Part shown: piece by piece, positions 11,662 through 23,794 of the stretch
How the letters are laid out: each line of letters begins with the position of its first letter
Numbering within the stretch: the stretch's first letter is position 1
Assembly (NCBI GenBank): GCA_030998225.1
Contig: JAPYXD010000715.1
Location: 1,178,001 to 1,242,000, forward strand
DNA from: Diplolepis rosae
Taxonomy: Eukaryota > Arthropoda > Insecta > Hymenoptera > Diplolepididae
Length of the DNA stretch: 64,000 nt
Reading direction: 5' to 3'
The notes under the pieces: generated by a model
The model's database searches: none
Told to the model about the DNA's origin: nothing
The model's input: the letters and a program-made list of their open reading frames with translations, nothing else
Program-made: the position numbers and the translations under genes

Positions 11662-13640
11662 TCCGTAGCACTGTAGGCTGTCGCTGACAATTTATTCTTT
11701 TATTCGACAATTATTCAAACATTATTTGACCAAAAAAAAGATATCACTAAAAATAAACAAATGTCGACAATACAAAATTGAATATATAATTAATTTAATC
11801 GTGTACAATCTCTTCTCTCAGTGTAGTAATTCAATTTATTGGTGAATAATATGAATCATTTGTATGAAGTTGTGACGTCCTTAGTTTCAAATTTTAATAT
11901 ATATTTCCTACCTAAAGTCTAGAGCCAATTACCCTAAGTATGTTCCTCTGTTTATTGTTAAAATTAACAATTAACCCGGTAGAGGACAAGCCAAATGAAT
12001 CAAATTACAATTGATGTTACTAATAATTTATTATAAAAAGTACAAATTTTATTTTGACCCAAGCGACTTTTAATTGTTGTTTGCAGGCTGTTTTCCTTTG
12101 GTTGGTCGAGTCTGATTGGTCCAACCTTAAAGAAAAACACACCGTGAGTCTAAAGGGCTCAAAAAGAAAAGAGAAAGGGGAACTTCAATAAAAACAATTT
12201 TATTTTGACTTACCGGTTGTTCTTGATGAGGAGGCCTCTCAAAAACGATAATCCTTTAGGTTCCGTTGATCCTCTGGTAATCGAGTACCTCCCCTAATTA
12301 CCCTTGTTGACCAACAGTGGCAGGTTAAAACGAAAAACCGGTTCTAATGATGCTGCTCGATCTTATGCTCCCTTAGACTGCTGTTTAAGCCTTGCAGCCT
12401 GGCTTATATTGTCGTCTGTAGTTTCAACTCGTAGGTAGAAAGTATGGGAATTTGAGTTCCATGGTTTCAATAGCTTTTTCGAAGTCCATTAGAATCATAG
12501 GTGTCAGTGTGTTGAGTTGAGACGATGGGCCAATTTGCTGGTGTGCTGCGTTGGTGAGCTTAGGGACTCACACCGATTTCCCAAGTCCATGTGGATCATG
12601 CTTTCGTGGTGTGGGTGTACTCACATCTTCTCAAGGGCTGTGTAAACTCGTACCACCAGGTTTTTAGGTAGATTTAGTCGCAAGGGTCAATGACATTATT
12701 TGTATACATAGGTAAGTAATAGAGTAACTATAATACAATTGTTGTACATAAATGGTGATTATGATTTGTTTATGATTCTATTAATCTTTATATTTAAACA
12801 TTGCTTTTGTTTATAAAATAACATAATAGTGATTTGAATAGTTATTAAAAAGAACGTATTTTATAATTAATTTCCGATTGTTGATTAATATCAAATAAGA
12901 ATATTAACAATAATGATAATTATTATAAACATTATTATTATAAAATTTGAAGTAACATTATGATAATATTTGTTGCAATTTTTAATAACAATATGAAATA
13001 ATTATAATGAAAGTGATTGGTAATTATTGCAAATCAAAAAATTGAAGTAACATTGTTATTATTTAATATTTGTTGCATTTTGACAATTATTCTTAATAAA
13101 AATATAAAATATTAATAATAATAGTGATTAATAATAATTTTAAATACAAAGGTTGAAGTAATATTGTTGTTATATAACATTCGTTGCATTTCGTTACTTT
13201 TTATTGTTAACAATAGTAATAATAATAGTTAATAATAATAAAAGGTGATATTTGTTGTAATTAGTATTTTATCAATAAAATCAATTGTTTATTGATATTT
13301 TAGTTAATAGTAATAGTGAAATTATTTATAAAAACAATTACATGTATCTAGCAACAATATTTATAACAACAATAAAACGTGTTATATGATATAATAGCAT
13401 AATAGTTTTATATGATTATAATATGTAATATAACTGTCATGGATACGTGACAAAGTGTTAACCCAAAATTACCAAAAGTCACTGAACATTCACAAATCGA
13501 GAGAGTTCCGATTCTGGAATGTTATGTTCTGATGATTTGGTGAGTGTACACAGAAATAGTGATTGAGCAGCCTAACGACAATTTGTTACAAAACATAGAA
13601 TAAATAATAAAAATGATACAGGTTCTCAACACAATTTTGA
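11662..13640. repeat. Repeat family B, copy 1, split by a solo LTR
   Basis: The two halves, 11662-11870 and 13453-13640, together match the uninterrupted copy at 14125-14530 (shared CAGGCTGTCG, GTGTACAATCTCTTCTCTCA, then GTGTTAACCCAAAATTACC). The split falls exactly at the ends of the LTR at 11871-13452. Non-coding. Confidence 0.85.
11871..13452 (+). mobile_element. Solo LTR with 4-bp target duplication
   Basis: Begins TGTGACGTCC and ends ATACGTGACA, so the termini are short inverted repeats (TGT[G/C]ACGT). It is flanked by AAGT at 11867-11870 and 13453-13456. The sibling repeat at 14320-14340 shows the unoccupied site (tatgGAGTgttaaccc), which proves an insertion. Four-base duplications are typical of gypsy/Ty3 elements. 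At 1,582 bp it is a long LTR. Orientation is inferred from the TGT start and is uncertain; no internal coding region remains. Confidence 0.85.
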
Positions 13641-13689
13641 TTGGGATAATATTAAAATTTATTAAAATATTAAAATATTGGCAAGCAAG

Positions 13690-14105
13690 CCAAAACCCTC
13701 ATGAAGAAGCATCTTAACCCCAAACGAGTTGCAGACATACGCAGGCTTAGTAGAACCGAGGTAAAGACCATAACAGAAGTGCTTATTGGTTACGGCAACC
13801 TCGCTTATCACAGACATAAGATAGGGCTTGCAGAAAGTCCTCTTTGTCGATTATGTGGGGAAGACAACGAAACTTCCACCCATATACTATGCGATTGTCC
13901 AGCAATCAGGGACAACCGTCAGATTCTCACTGGCTACGCCTACATAGACGTAGCTGTGATTCAGACCAAAAACGTGACCAAGGTCCTTGCCCTTCGGCAC
14001 GGGCTGTGGGGCCACGCATAAGGTTTTAGTTGGTGATGCAACGGGAATATACAAGCATTAGGGGCCCTTCCGGGTCCCAGCCATAGCTATAATAATAATA
14101 ATAAC
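13690..14105 (+). mobile_element. LINE 3' end (I/LOA-like) with TAA-repeat tail
   Basis: A 5'-truncated LINE: C-terminal coding region (13701-14021), a short GC-rich 3' UTR, and a tail of TAA repeats (about 14088-14104). TAA-repeat tails instead of poly(A) are known from the I and LOA groups. It lies between the two copies of repeat family B. Confidence 0.65.
13701..14021 (+). pseudogene. LINE ORF2 C-terminus with zinc-finger-like CCHC
   Basis: Encodes the end of a LINE polyprotein, C-terminal to where an RNase H domain would lie. Visible motif: CRLCGEDNETSTHILCDC, the C-x2-C...H-x4-C box common at the C-terminus of LINE ORF2 proteins, preceded by a helical segment (LIGYGNLAYHRHKIGLAES). The frame is open for 106 codons to TAA, but the polymerase is missing. 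The ATG at 13701 is only the first methionine in a truncated frame, not a real start. Confidence 0.7.
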
Positions 14106-14124
14106 AGACCGAGCAAGCTTCTCC

Positions 14125-14530
14125 TTAACACTGCAGGCTGTCGTTGACAATTTATTCTTTTATTCGAAAATTATTCAAACATTATTTGAAAAAAAAAAGA
14201 TATCACCAAAAATAAACAAATGTCGACAATAAAAAATTGAATATATAATTAATTTAATCGTGTACAATCTCTTCTCTCAGTGTAGTAATTCAATTTATTG
14301 GTGAATAATATGAATCATTGTATGGAGTGTTAACCCAAAATTACCAAAAGTCACTGAACATTCCCAAATCGAGAGAGTTCCCATTCGGGAATGTTATGTT
14401 CTGATGATTTGGTAAGTGTACACAGAAATAGTGATTGAGCAGCCTAACAACAATTTGTTACAAAACATAGAATAAATAATAAAAATGATACAGGTTCTCA
14501 ACACAATTTTGATTGGGATAATATTAAAAT
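14125..14530. repeat. Repeat family B, copy 2 (unoccupied site)
   Basis: About 405 bp matching both halves of copy 1 in the same orientation, without the LTR. Some base differences (for example tatgGAGT against tatgAAGT). Non-coding. Confidence 0.85.
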
Positions 14531-15776
14531 TTTACGCAAAGAAACAAACTATTGTAAAAGAATAATTGCAGAAATGTTTTACATAAAAAAAGAAGGAAAA
14601 AATAGTATTCATGTGATGTCTGACTTAAAAGATTGTAACACTTCTTATGACATTATTTTAGATCAGCTCACATAGAATTTAATTTTATATTAATTTAATT
14701 AACAAACATATAATTGATTCTATATTCTTAAAAATTAAAATAGGTTTAATTTATTATTATAAAGTGGTTTTCCATTACTACGGCACTGTCAAATTGGCAC
14801 ATATAGATTTCAGTTTAGTATTTCTCACTATACAGGTATTAGCTTCTGTGAATCCACACTTTGATTACAAAAGTTCTAAATTAAGAAAAATGAAGTTAAG
14901 GTTCACCTTTCGTTGCAATAATTTTGTAATAAGTTCCTTTATGACTAAAAGGGAAAAAATACGTAATCAATAATTTGACCTCTTTGGTTTGTAAAAAAGA
15001 TTTCGACGATTGTTCCTGTTATGATATTGACAAATATTTTTAAAATTAATTGTGACTACAGTATTTCAAATAACAATCGGAGATGTACTTTGAAGTTGTA
15101 AGAAAAGTTGACAAAAAATTACAGGTATTTAGATTTACTTTTATACTTATTCTTATAAAAATTTTAGGTTGGTTATTCTTATAATTTTCCTTTTTTTAAA
15201 ATATTATAGAATTCTAGAACAAAAATATAATCTGTAAAATCTGAAGAGGATGACATATGGTTCATCAAAACGTAATTAAAGAATATTAAACATCTGATTG
15301 TCCGAGGTTGGTCATTTTCCTGTTTTTAAATGAAGATTTTCAAATTATTCGAATAGAAATTTTTATTTATTATTTGTAGTATAAATACTAGATCAAAAAA
15401 TAATGGTGCTTAACAAATAATCTTCATGCCAAAAATGTAACAATTGCATCTGCTTTGGACAAAGGCTACTTCTAATTCACAGTACTGTATAATTAGACTT
15501 TTTATCCAAATAATGAGAACGTTTCGAGCGATTTCTTCAAGAGTGTTTCTGCAGTCATCACTTCAATTATTATTTTATTTATCAAAATCAAGGAGATATT
15601 TTTATTAATTGGGATGCATTAAATATATGTGCGTTTCTATACATGTCTATTGTAATCTTCACCTATGTCAGAATCAATTATAACTCAGGTGAATTAAACT
15701 TCCTAAAAAATTATGTATTTAAGTCGTCTCCCATTTATTTATATCCGTCAATATAATTTGAGAAACATATATTGCT
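14531..15776. other. No recognisable feature
   Basis: AT-rich DNA. A 69-codon open frame at 14764-14973 has no recognisable motif and is not called. Confidence 0.5.
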
Positions 15777-15904
15777 GATAATAATTAGAGTTCTAAAATT
15801 CTCGGTGTGTCTTTTTCTAGCCCATAACATCATGTTTTCTTAGTATAAGGCGCTGCTAAATGTTAAAGGACACACCGGGAATTTTCGAACTCCAATAATA
15901 ATTA
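15777..15904. mobile_element. Short MITE with ~36-bp terminal inverted repeats
   Basis: Left end AATAATTAGAGTTCTAAAAT...CGGTGTGTC (to 15812) is an inverted copy of the right end GACACACCGGGAATTTTCGA...AATAATTA (15868-15903), with about 55 bp between. Non-coding. The superfamily is not assigned. Confidence 0.7.
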
Positions 15905-16197
15905 CCAATGAAAAATATCAAAATTTTTTTTTTCAAAACTATTTTTAAATTAATTAGTTCAGTATGAAATTTCTGCCACATTATCGGAGGATCACTAGTC
16001 GCGTATTAGATAGGATACGTTGCCCAATTTTTTTTATATAAGGATAAACATTTAGATGTAAATAGACGTTCCCTAGCATGTCGTAGTCATGAGGTCAAAA
16101 AATAAATAAAAAATATAATTTTGATATTAATAGTTCATGATAGGAATTATAATCAATCAATTCTTTGCACTGCATAATACCTTCCGGATGCAACAAT

Positions 16198-16660
16198 GTC
16201 ACGAGCGAATGTACAATAAGCCGGGAAAACAATTTAATTTGAAAAGTTAATTTATTATTTAAAATTGTTTTGGTTCTAGCGTTGGTTCACCACAATTAAG
16301 GAGTTGAAACTCCAACTAAAGTGTGAATAAAAACCTTTACAAAATCGATTTAATCACATTAATTAAAACAAATGGGGAAGTTAAAATAAAATAAAGGTGC
16401 AAAATTTAATGGAAGAGAATTAAAGATAAATTTTATTTTTATAATTTAAAACGGTTTTCCTTTTTTTTATTACAATAGAGATCGAGCGAAAATACACAAA
16501 TCTCGTTAAATCGGGAAATCCATCTGATCTGTCACTCGCATTTTTAACAGCATCCAAGGGTCCAGATCAGGATCTTTCACACTCCCACTCATTCCTCCAT
16601 ACTCTCCGGCGTCACCCTTAACAAATCAGGTCATTTTTCTCTCCCTACTAGTTAACTTGA
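16198..16660 (+). other. Possible LTR fragment
   Basis: Begins TGTCACGAGCGAATGTAC, an LTR-like start, followed by AT-rich DNA with AATAAAAACC (about 16326). The right end is not defined and it abuts the element at 16666. Weak call based on the start motif only. Confidence 0.25.
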
Positions 16661-17994
16661 CCTTTCCCAGCAAACACTGTTATATAACATGTATGTAACT
16701 ATTACGTAATAGATTGTAACACGTTACATAGCCGGTGACTTATAGGTGAGTCAGGTGAGTTCTATAACAGCTCTGTAACGCTGTGATGTAATGGGTCTGT
16801 AATAGACTTATGTAGCATATGTGCTATATTGTTACACAGCATCAATGTAAATATGTTCTATATGTATTATGCAATTATGTTATATAGAAGTTTTGTAAAA
16901 GCGATATGTAAATAGTATGTAACGGAGATATGTTAAACAGATATACGATGATAAAATATTGATAATACACAACTCATTTCTGTGAGTCAAATTTTGCACC
17001 TTTGTGTTATTTGTCGATTACTGAATATTATACTAAGGGCATGTGAAATTTTACCATGAGGCAATTCAGTTTACACAAGTTATTACCCACAATTTTTAAA
17101 TTTTCCAGCTATTATTGATGTCGGTATTCGGGAAATTAATATATATATATAATATTACATGATTGTTACATATCTGATAATAACGTGCATTATGTTACGA
17201 GCGTATCAAGGCGGCGGAATTTTTCCAAAAATTCGTAATAATAATTCATTAATTAGATTTGTATGCCACTTGAAGCGCCCGTAACCCGAGCACCTTGACA
17301 AGACCGCTGATGCAGCTCATCAGTGCTCGGGTCGAAGACTTTAAAATATGGTTGGTTCAGGAAGGAAATTTCCAATCTTGCTACATTGAGCCAAATAGTT
17401 ATTAAATTTAAATTATTATTATATAACTTCATCGTTAAGATGTTATTGATTTTGATGTACTTAAACATGCAAATGATAGATCAAAGTCAATGAAATTGTA
17501 CATTATGAAAAATTGGTATACATTCATATTTTAATAAGTAACTTTTCAATCAAAATATATCAAAATTAAAGTTAGAATTATTAAAATATATGCATAAAGT
17601 ATATTAAAATTGAAGTTAAAAGTTGTATTCTTCTTAAGAAGGAAGTATTTCGGATTTAATATGCGCTACTGAAAAAAAAAGGTCCATCATATGCGATGAA
17701 AGTTTAATACAGAAATTTCGAACAGTATTCCAACAGATTTTACCTGAGTAATCATTTACCATATTAATTCGAAATTAAAACAAAAATTTGAATAAAGGCA
17801 GGATCATTATAAATATAAATGACGAAAACTAATAGGTAAATATCTGTGGGCACTTATATAATCACATGTGTTATATTTGTATATTCTGGGTTATATTATA
17901 TTGTTTTAGATTATTAATGTAAATAATAAAAACTAACGCGCGAATATCTGTACGAATTAATATAATCGCATATTTTGGTTTGTATAAATATGTG

Positions 17995-17999
<5 letters not shown>

Positions 18000-18066
<67 letters not shown>
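18000..18066. repeat. (TA)n microsatellite
   Basis: About 67 bp of almost pure TA dinucleotide, preceded by interrupted TATACATATA. It produces meaningless tyrosine-isoleucine open frames. Confidence 0.95.
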
Positions 18067-18068
<2 letters not shown>

Positions 18069-18789
18069 AAACAACGCGAATTCTTCAAAATTTTCATTCA
18101 TACTGTTTCTAAATAAATGTAAACTGTAGGAAAATATTATAAATTGGCACAGGATTCGGATGACTGGAAAGTAAAAGCAAGAAGAAGAACGCAAGTCTTA
18201 AAGAAATAAATTCAAGAATCAAAATATTTAAAAATAGTACGCTAGCGCACATAATCATTTTTTAGCTCCATCTGGCTAAGTTGTGAGAGAAGAATACATT
18301 AAAATCAGACCCGAAACGTGGAAAATCCCTCAAACACAAGTATCAATGATGTTTAGTTTTTCCATAGTTTCCAAATAGTTTCCACCTAGTTTTTATATAC
18401 ATTTCCCTACATCCCCTTCCGAATTTCCTATTTAGGTTTTTGTTAAACGCATAAGTACTACGGTTCTTTTCCATAAATATTATAAACTATAAATACTATA
18501 AACAAACTTGGATAGCTGCAAGTTACCATAGCCAGTGCAGACGATATTTCTGAAAAGGATCTGAACCATTATTTTTGCTAACTATAAAAAATATTTAAGG
18601 TGTCAGAGTCCAGAATTAATAATCAACGAAATCGATTTAATTATTTTATATCGATATTTGATTTATTGGTGTCATGAAATATGATCCAAAAATTTCAACT
18701 ATGTCAGAAATATCCATTTCATCACAAACTTCACTTAGCAACAGGTAATAACAAGTAGGCAATAATAATATTTTGAGTGCGTCTGTGGT

Positions 18790-18910
18790 CGGTTAGCCGC
18801 GAGAGTTAACTGTGCGTGTACGGCCTGGCGTTGAAAACCTAGCTAGTTAAATACTAACTAGCTAAGGAAATCTACATCTCGTCGAATGTCAAAACGACGA
18901 GGAGTTATTT
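18790..18910. other. Two consecutive small hairpins
   Basis: CTAGCTAGTTAAATACTAACTAGCT (given as a stem AGCTAGTTA / TAACTAGCT, 18840-18864) is followed by a second stem CTCGTC/GACGAG (18877-18902). The surrounding 100 bp is GC-richer than its neighbours. No known RNA family is recognised. Confidence 0.35.
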
Positions 18911-19073
18911 CCTTATAACCAAAAATAGGTTTATTGTGAGACAGGAGTGGCGAAGGACAGGCAATTTAAAAGTACTGCCTCCCTTCTAGTTCAAAGCTAT
19001 CCATTTCTTTCTCACCTTAAAACTATAAGCATTTTATTTAAATTAATAATAGCCGTACGTAACACATTATACA

Positions 19074-19640
19074 CAACTTACAGAGAAGCACTACACAGTA
19101 ATGCCGTCATAGTACACTTACGTAACATTGCAAAGGAAGTGTTATAATAGATCATTCGCGTAACCAAGTTACAGAATCAAAGTTACAGTACTGTCACATA
19201 AAAATTATGTCACACTGTTACGTAGCTGTTACTAATGTAAATTATATACAACTAACATAAATATTTCGTAACACTATTATATTACCCTTGCGTAACAAAG
19301 AAACGATATTGTTATAGATCATTCGGGCAACCAAGTTACAGAACAAATGTTGTATGATTCTTACATAATAATTATGTCACATTGTTACGTAGCTGTTACT
19401 AATGTACATTACATGCAACTCACATAAATATTTCGTAACACTGTTATATTACCCTTACGTAACAAAGAAACGATATTGTTATATATCATTCGGGCAACCA
19501 AGTTACAGAACAAATGTTGCATGATTCTTACATAATAATTATGTCACATTGTTACATAGCTTTTATTAATGTACATTATACACGACTTACATAATTATAC
19601 AGTAATGCCGTGACAGTTCACTTACATAAAATTATGACAA
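19074..19640. repeat. Tandem repeat, ~168-bp unit
   Basis: Units start GTTATA-(a/g)-ATCATTCG at 19141, 19311 and 19478, spacing 170 and 167 bp, with a decayed further unit either side (19074 and about 19640). Each unit holds AACCAAGTTACAGAA, ATTATGTCACA-TGTTACGTAGC and TATTTCGTAACACT. It lies in the right subterminal region of the element at 16666-19904. Confidence 0.85.
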
Positions 19641-20569
19641 AACTGTTACAAATCATGTGTGTAACACAATTACAGAACGAATTTTACATTGTTTTTCTAT
19701 AGCATATACATCCCACTGCTACAGAATTGTTACATTCACTCTTTTATTGATCTTTAACATGTTCACGCGGTAACAATCTTACATAACATTTTTACCTTCC
19801 CATTATATAGCAATTACATCACTGAACAACAACAATCGTTACATAACAAGAAATAACTATGTTACCCTTTTGTTACGGAGCTGTTACATAACGTGTTTGC
19901 TGGGTGTCTTCCTCCTTGGAACACCAAACCAAAGAGTCTATTTGCCGTTTAAATTATCCTCTTTTTCTGCTTTTGAATTTCTAATTTCCTTATCTCTGGA
20001 CCAACAATTTTCATATTTGTGTCCTGCCCAGGAAACAAAAAACCATTCACTTGCGTTAAATTTGAATGGGCTTTGAGGTGTTCTGAATTGCGTATCTGTC
20101 ACTGGAATTTCAGCATTAACAGATTGAAAACCAATATTTCCGATAGAAAATAATGTATTTAAAGTGAACAATCGTTTACAATACAATTCGTATTCTGTTT
20201 TTATTGTATTTCTCTTATTCAGAGTGACCTTTTAAGACTTCCATTTCATTTGGAATTTCAACCGATTCATGCGAACATCAATGAATGGTACATTGCCATT
20301 AGAAATTATTTGAGGTTAATCAGTCTTATTCAACCCTATTCACTTAACGATTTAACCAATGTCGAATGGCAGATTTAAAACATTGCGCACAAATGGCAGA
20401 TTCCAAGTGTCACCATCCGATTGAATTTTTATTTCCTGAATATGAAAATGACAGATACACAATTCAAAGAGACGCGCGTTCTATCGGTTTTTTTTTCCTG
20501 GGTGGATTCTTACAATATGTCCAAATGAATGCATTTTCATTTTGGCTTTTTTCTGTGCAAAATCGCGAT

Positions 20570-21176
20570 ATGTGCCCTAACTTTCCACATTTATAACAAG
20601 TTTTTTTATGATATTTTGGTTTTGTACAATCTATTGGTTTATGTCCGCGTATTTCACAATTAAAGCAATATGTATCAAGCTCAGATTTGGCAAGCTTGAT
20701 GTATTCCCTTTTTAAATGTCCTGAACCTCCGCATTCATAACAAGAAACATTTGGTGGTGTGGTAACAGATTCCGCTTTTTGTACAGCGTCATGAATCTTC
20801 CCTGCATATGATTCTCACCTTGCCTTTTATCATAATTTACGTTAAATCTTTCCTGCGTTCCTGAAATTGTATGTGTGTGTGCATTTCTTGGGTACGGAGC
20901 AAACCTGTTAACCCTATGTCCCAAATTATTCCTTTAATTTTTTAAATTCTTATTTATTGCTTCAAATTTGCCATCTGTAAATTTATTTCCCTCCATGCGA
21001 TTGAGCCCTTTTTCATGATTATTCTCCCACTCAGCAGCCCTAGCTATATTCATCGCTTCTTGTAGAGTTTTAGGACATTCTAATCTAGCCCTCAATGCTA
21101 ATTCTCTTTTTAATCGCATAATAAAATTTTCTTTTCCTGTTTCTTTTGATTTCCATTTTATTGAATTAAATTTCAT
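20570..21176 (-). pseudogene. LTR-retrotransposon gag fragment with CCHC knuckles
   Basis: On the minus strand, 21176-20934 encodes a capsid-like tail (RELALRARLECPKTLQEAMN...). After frame breaks, 20760-20570 encodes zinc knuckles: CYECGGSGHLKREY (last cysteine replaced), CFNCEIRGHKPIDC and CYKCGKLGHISRFC. This order fits a gypsy-type gag. The sequence is in at least three frames and truncated. A 249-bp open frame at 19938-20186 on the same strand may be further degraded sequence of this element, but I cannot identify it. Confidence 0.7.
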
Positions 21177-21609
21177 TGATTTTATTCAATAAAATTTTTT
21201 GCAAAAGAGAGAGAGATCGCTTAAACCTTACAATTTTTGTGAACCGACTTAACGTTTTGAAGTTCTAGACGATGGGCTATATGTATATATTGTAACTTTA
21301 TTTATTTCAGCTTGTAGATAAGGTAGAAATTTACTAATATAATTTTTATTAAATTATGGGATCATGAACGAGAGAAGAAGTGAAGATTCCAAATTTAATA
21401 GAAAAATTCTCTAATCTACAATCCCTTTTTTTTCAATTAACATCTATGCGTAGCTTACACTACATGAGCCCAGAATTAATAATAATCAACCATTTGTTCA
21501 GAATGCATGTAGAAATTTCGATTTTTCGCAACAAAAATTCGCAAAAGTTTAGCTAAAAAACGCAAAAAACGAAAATGGATAGTGGATGCGAAATTTGATT
21601 TGGTTATGC

Positions 21610-21765
21610 CCTTTTTAAAAATGATGCGATTCTTATAAATCACGGTTTATTTTTTTAGGAAAAAGATTCTCTACAACTTCACCCTTTCCAATTTTTGAAA
21701 ATGAATTCTTTAATGGCTGAAATTATAAAAAAACAATTTTTCAAAACAAAATTTTTATAAACAAA
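21610..21765. repeat. Dispersed repeat family C, copy 1
   Basis: About 155 bp, same orientation and nearly identical to 35512-35660 (AATCACGGTTTATTTTTTTA, GAATTCTTTAATGGCTGAAA). A more distant relative is at 58055-58190. Non-coding. Confidence 0.8.
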
Positions 21766-22016
21766 TTGCTGTATTTGATAATAATATAGGATCAATACAA
21801 TGTGGGAATGCATGAAAATAGTCCCGGCTACGAAACGGGCCGACTAATCGGATTTTGTAAGTTTTAATAAAAATTTTAATTATTGCTACTTAGTTAATCT
21901 AGCTGCAAGAACTAAGGTGTTTAGATGATACAGAGTAAAAAACATACTTGTGACTCTTTTTTACATAAAAAAATGGGTGGCCATGACTAATACTTTCTGT
22001 CAGTGAGTAAAAAAAA

Positions 22017-22110
22017 TTATATATATTTATATATATATATATATATATATATTCTTGCAATTCATATATATTCTTGCAATTCATATATATTCTTGCAATT
22101 CATATATATT
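22017..22110. repeat. TA repeat and 19-bp tandem repeat
   Basis: A TATATA run (22017-22051) leads into three copies of ATTCTTGCAATTCATATAT. Confidence 0.9.
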
Positions 22111-22631
22111 TAATAAATTACTTTAAAATAATTATAATTATAATCCAAGCCACTTCTATACACTCTTTACATTATTTTGCAAATTCTTTTCCTCAACTAT
22201 AAATTTAATAAAGTTTGGTAAAAATTTAAAAATGAAAATAAGTAAATAAATTCTTTCGACAATAATTTTGATCAACTTGGAGTGTCAGGTTAATTAAATT
22301 AAAAAAATCAAAAAAGTGAGTAAAAAATCAAATTATCAATTTTCATAAGAAGTTGCTACATTTTTGTATTTGCAAGTATAATTATGGTTTATAAATAACA
22401 ATTCTTATATTTATTCCATCGTAACTCAAAATATTTTCATTATTCAATAAAACAACTCATAATATCTTCCAGTATCAAAATATCAGAACTTCCAATTTCG
22501 AGAACATATTTTCAATGGTTTAAATAATTTTCTTTTTAAATAGAGTCTTTCTTTACGAATACGTAATATATATTTTTTTCTTTCCATTAAAATAATGAAA
22601 AAAGTTCATAAAAATATTACTCATACTGTCC

Positions 22632-22790
22632 CGCAGGTCCGGAGTCTTGGTGTAAATGTCGTGAAAGTCAAGCTGAAGGTACTTTGAATACCTTTGAGCA
22701 TCCACCTGCTCTAGATAATGAAGCACAGGAATTATTAAAGCCGATTTATGAGGAATTAACTGCAGACAATTTGTTGGAAAGATGTTGGAA
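22632..22790 (+). pseudogene. Transposon-derived exon fragment
   Basis: After an acceptor-like CTGTCCCGCAG, an open frame of about 52 codons reads PESWCKCRESQAEG, then ...PALDNEAQELLKPIYEEL and TADNLLERCW. The tryptophan-cysteine start and the KPIYEELT...LLERC pattern recall proteins encoded by insect DNA transposons, but I cannot name the family. Its 3' side is interrupted by the insertion at 22804-23389. Confidence 0.4.
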
Positions 22791-23403
22791 ATCACGACAT
22801 TTCAATTTGAAAATGTATTTTTGTTATTACCAGTATAAAATTGTAGATTGAGTAGATGATACAGTCATCATGGACTCTCCATGAAAGTTGTTGTGACATT
22901 TTGAACACATAGATTAATCTTTTACAATGAAATCCTAAACAACTTGGATATAAACTTGACCTCTTGGAAGTTAAGTTTACAATTTTGCACATAACGATGA
23001 ATTTTTAAAACAATAATCACAACATACTTATAACTGGATTTTTTCTTTAATCTCTTGGCAATTTTTAATAATTTTAAACATGTTTCCGCAATACTGAAAT
23101 TGTGATAATAAAATGAGGAACTAACTTTATACTTCATTAATCTGTAATCTCTACGAAGCATTATATAATCATGTGACGTCTTTTTTATAAAAATAATTTT
23201 TTATAAATTCGAAATCCTCGCAACGAACTGTTTAAGTCTTGATAAGGAATGAAGCTTCATTCGAAACGTTGACTTGATGAGGAAATTAATAAATCTTCTT
23301 TTTCATAGGAATTTTTGAAACTGAACTTTTGATTTCCTTCTTTTAACATCTTAATAAATACCAGAAAGGCCATCATCTACTCAATCTACAATCACGACAT
23401 TTC
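22790..23403. mobile_element. Insertion with 14-bp target duplication
   Basis: AATCACGACATTTC occurs at 22790-22803 and 23390-23403. The 586 bp between them has a 20-bp inverted repeat (TTGTAGATTGAGTAGATGAT at 22841; its complement ends at 23391). The part GAAGCTTCATTCGAAACG with TTGATGAGGAAAT (23251-23285) resembles the GAAACG/TGATGA end regions of Penelope-like elements. A long variable duplication suggests target-primed retrotransposition, yet there is no poly(A). Confidence 0.5.
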
Positions 23404-23794
23404 TTCAAAAAAAAAATTTTTCTTTTTTTCTAGTACCAGACATAGCTGCAGTCGTACAGATTAATAATTTGTTTGGTTTTTATTTTTCAGATGGGTAGAC
23501 GATCCAAAATCACCTGCGCCACCCAGGTCTACTTTTTTGAGCCAGTCATCTTCAGCGCAATTTTAAAAATAATTAAAAAAATTTTTTTATGATTATACCA
23601 AGGATTTTGTATGTTAAATATGTAGTATATGTGCAAAGTTTTAATATTGTTGTTTATTATTATCACTTTCATAAAAAATCCCGAAAATGCCCCAAATTTA
23701 CTACACTGAGAGACTTCTCGTTAGAATAAATCGTAAAAGTGAATCATATTTTAGTATAATATCGTTTCAAAGTGAGGCAAGCAGGGTTTACATA

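Larger units (their letters stand above)
16666..19904. mobile_element. Large non-autonomous DNA element with CCCAGCAAACAC termini
   Basis: The left end CCCAGCAAACACTGTTATA and the right end ...ATAACGTGTTTGCTGGG are inverted repeats (12 bp perfect, then similar). The subterminal regions (16670-16930 and 19020-19900) are dense in short GTTACATA/TATGTAAC motifs in both orientations. I found no transposase in the 3.2 kb. No identical target duplication is evident. The middle contains a TA microsatellite, tandem repeats and AT-rich filler, and may include further insertions. Confidence 0.65.

Noticed and set aside
17871..18194. 107-codon minus-strand open frame
   Set aside because: Its core is translation of the (TA)n microsatellite (Tyr-Ile repeats).
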